Assembly (NCBI GenBank): GCA_025924775.1
Contig: JAICHS010000115.1
Span: 1-7,126 of the forward strand
DNA length: 7,126 nt
Origin: Rhodanobacteraceae bacterium
GTDB lineage: Bacteria > Pseudomonadota > Gammaproteobacteria > Xanthomonadales > Rhodanobacteraceae
Direction: 5' to 3'
The notes under the pieces were generated by a model that was given only the letters and a program-made list of their open reading frames with translations, was not told where the DNA came from and ran no database searches. The translations under genes were made by a program, and so were the position numbers. Positions within the stretch are counted from its first letter, which is position 1; each line of letters begins with the position of its first letter. Below, piece after piece: positions 5,704 through 7,126 of this stretch.

Positions 5704-6432
5704 ATGCTGACGCTTTTCGCATTGTCCGCAGGACGCCGAACCCGTTCCGGCGTCCTGCTGTTGTCCGGGTTGCTCGCGGCCTGCCTGGCATTGGGCGCCT
5801 GCAACCGTGATAACCGCAGCCAGCCGGCGCTGCCATCCGTCTCGGGGCCGATCGCGGCCCAGCATGCGCCCGCGCCCGGCCACGTGTTCGCCAGTCGCGC
5901 ATGGGGCTTTCGCATCGACGTGCCTGACGGTTGGGCCGTCCAGCGCGGATTCAAGCCGAGCTACCTGACCAACGGCACCTGGAAAACCTTCGCCGCGCCG
6001 GATGCGCAAGGGCAACCGATCGTCTCCTTGGTGATGCCAGGCTCCAACGACGTCAGCGACGCTGAGATCCGGATCGGCGCCAGCCGCGCTGCGAATGAAG
6101 TGGCGGCATGCAACCAGCCACCCGCGGCCGTGCGGCCCGGCAGCGTGGCGATCCGGCGCATCCACGGCATCCGCTTCACGACGTTTGCAGCGGGCGACGC
6201 CGCGATGAGCCATCACCTGAAGGTGCACGCGTATCGCGGCGTGCGCAACGGCACCTGCTACGCGATCGACCTGCTGGTGTTCGGGACCAATCCACAGGTG
6301 TTCGACCCGCCGGCGCGGCCGCCCTTCTCCGACGCTCGCGCATTCGCGGCAATGGACGCCGTCGCGCAGACGCTGCGCTTCACCGATGCCGCCGATCAGA
6401 CCGCGGCCAGCGCCGCCACCGTTTCGCGATAG
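5704..6432 (+). CDS. Putative lipoprotein of unknown function
   Basis: A 242-residue protein with a type II signal: GRRTRSG (10-16), a hydrophobic run, and the lipobox LGAC with the lipidated cysteine at residue 33. Anchoring to the periplasmic face of a membrane is therefore expected. The mature domain contains WGFRIDVPDGWAVQ (67-80), a pattern seen at the start of PsbP/Mog1-like domains, but I cannot assign the family. Two further cysteines (136 and 185) could form a disulfide. I do not recognise a specific gene. The ATG at 5704 is the only ATG available: an in-frame TGA at 5686-5688 blocks extension, and later TTG codons would lose the positive n-region. It has no clear ribosome binding site and lies seven bases after the Spy-like gene, so translational coupling is likely. 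A strong hairpin spans codons 9-19. The 3' end overlaps hutF by 37 bp. Confidence 0.78.
   Translation: MLTLFALSAGRRTRSGVLLLSGLLAACLALGACNRDNRSQPALPSVSGPIAAQHAPAPGHVFASRAWGFRIDVPDGWAVQRGFKPSYLTNGTWKTFAAPDAQGQPIVSLVMPGSNDVSDAEIRIGASRAANEVAACNQPPAAVRPGSVAIRRIHGIRFTTFAAGDAAMSHHLKVHAYRGVRNGTCYAIDLLVFGTNPQVFDPPARPPFSDARAFAAMDAVAQTLRFTDAADQTAASAATVSR
5728..5758 (+). terminator. Perfect 11-bp hairpin in the lipoprotein 5' coding region (possible terminator or attenuator)
   Basis: GCAGGACGCCG (5728-5738) and CGGCGTCCTGC (5748-5758) are exact reverse complements separated by a 9-base loop. The stem begins 31 bases after the stop codon of the second Spy-like gene, the expected place for that gene's terminator, yet it lies inside codons 9-19 of the lipoprotein. 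The bases that follow, TGTTGT, are only moderately T-rich, so termination would be partial at best. It may set the ratio of chaperone to lipoprotein transcript, stabilise the upstream mRNA, or modulate translation. The pairing is directly visible; the function is inferred. Confidence 0.5.
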
Positions 6433-7126
6433 CGCGCGGCGATGCGCTCTTCGTCGTGGTGCCGGAAATCGCGCACGACCCACTCACCCGCCACCCGCAC
6501 ATCACGCACCAGCGGCATGTTGCCCGCAAACAGGAACGCATCCAGCACGCTGGCCTCGTCGCGCGCAGCCAGCAGCGGCGAGGCATCGTCCAGCACGATG
6601 CACGCATCGCCGGTGCCGGCCTCCGGCAACGGCAAGCCCGCGGCCTGGTGTCCACCGTGCAACGCCGCGGCCCACAAGACTTCGCCCACGCTCGCACCGG
6701 GCGTGCGGGCCGCAATGTTGCGGTGGCGCGATTGCAGTCGCTGGCCGTACTCCAGCCAGCGCAACTCCTCAACCGGCGACACCGAGATGTGCGAATCGGA
6801 TCCGATGCCGAGCCTGCCGCCCGCCGCCAGGTAATCGGCCAGCGGGAACAGGCCGTCGCCAAGATTCGCCTCGGTGGTCGAGCACAGGCCCACGACCGCA
6901 CCGGAGTTCGCGATCGCGCGCAGCTCGGCGGCATCGATCTGCGTCGCGTGCACCAGGCACCAGTGCGCGTCCACGTCCGCGTGCCCGAACAACCACTGCA
7001 CCGGCCGCGCGTTGCGCACCGCAAGGCAATCCTGCACCTCGCCCACCTGTTCGGCGACGTGGATGTGGATCACGCGGTTGCGCGCAAGCGGCGCCGCCAG
7101 CACCTCGCGCAGCGCCGCTTCCGGCA
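6396..7126 (-). CDS. hutF: Formimidoylglutamate deiminase, C-terminal part, runs off the right edge
   Basis: An amidohydrolase-superfamily enzyme that hydrolyses N-formimino-L-glutamate to N-formyl-L-glutamate and ammonia, in the five-step version of histidine degradation (known for the family; HutG then releases formate). The window holds the last 242 residues of a protein usually about 450 long; the frame is open to the edge and the start lies outside. Visible motifs, numbered from the first complete codon, are HIHVAEQ (20-26), WCLVHATQI (55-63), GLCSTTEANLGDG (79-91) and GIGSDSHISVSPVEELRWLE (106-125). The histidines and the GSDSH aspartate are the likely metal and catalytic positions. The tail LFAGNMPLVRDVRVAGEWVVRD is also typical of HutF. 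The TGA at 6398-6396 lies within the convergent lipoprotein gene. hutU is on the same strand at the left edge, so both belong to one pathway but are not adjacent. Other deaminases such as guanine deaminase fit less well. Confidence 0.93.
   Translation of the reverse strand, partial: PEAALREVLAAPLARNRVIHIHVAEQVGEVQDCLAVRNARPVQWLFGHADVDAHWCLVHATQIDAAELRAIANSGAVVGLCSTTEANLGDGLFPLADYLAAGGRLGIGSDSHISVSPVEELRWLEYGQRLQSRHRNIAARTPGASVGEVLWAAALHGGHQAAGLPLPEAGTGDACIVLDDASPLLAARDEASVLDAFLFAGNMPLVRDVRVAGEWVVRDFRHHDEERIAARYRETVAALAAV

Overview
The window is very GC-rich and densely coding, with genes on both strands and short intergenic gaps. The mix of genes (histidine utilisation hutU and hutF, a bacterial thiopurine methyltransferase, Spy/CpxP-like periplasmic proteins, a YnfM-type transporter) suggests a Gram-negative gammaproteobacterium. 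Xanthomonadales/Rhodanobacteraceae is a plausible home, but that is an inference from gene content and base composition; nothing here fixes the taxon.

Layout, left to right. The left edge holds the N-terminal 211 codons of urocanate hydratase (hutU, minus strand, running off the window). A 74-bp divergent gap with overlapping -10-like sequences separates it from a plus-strand pair: thiopurine S-methyltransferase (708-1385), then 19 bp later an exported thioredoxin/NHL-propeller protein (1405-2922). The latter meets a minus-strand YnfM-like MFS transporter (2919-4190) tail to tail with a 4-bp stop-codon overlap. Divergent from the transporter is a 53-codon remnant of a short-chain dehydrogenase (4277-4438), in which the Rossmann N-terminus is joined directly to the family's C-terminal tail. 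Then come three plus-strand envelope genes: two tandem Spy/CpxP-like LTxxQ proteins (4575-5048 and 5199-5696) and a lipoprotein (5704-6432). The lipoprotein's 5' coding region contains a perfect 11-bp hairpin. The right edge holds the C-terminal 242 residues of formimidoylglutamate deiminase (hutF, minus strand), which overlaps the lipoprotein 3' end by 37 bp.

How they fit together. HutU and HutF both act in histidine breakdown (HutF in the two-step formiminoglutamate route) and lie on the same strand, but they are separated by about 5.8 kb of unrelated genes. The hut locus is therefore split, or other genes have settled within it. The interior is weighted to the cell envelope: an exported thioredoxin-like protein, two periplasmic chaperone-like proteins, a lipoprotein and an inner-membrane transporter. 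This could be an envelope-stress cluster, but the sequence does not prove a joint function.

Gaps: no gene-free stretch exceeds 150 bp. The 136 bp at 4439-4574 and the 150 bp at 5049-5198 carry the leader regions and ribosome binding sites of the two Spy-like genes. I see no convincing promoter, tRNA, repeat array or insertion sequence in them. No CRISPR array, rRNA, tRNA or transposase was seen anywhere in the window.
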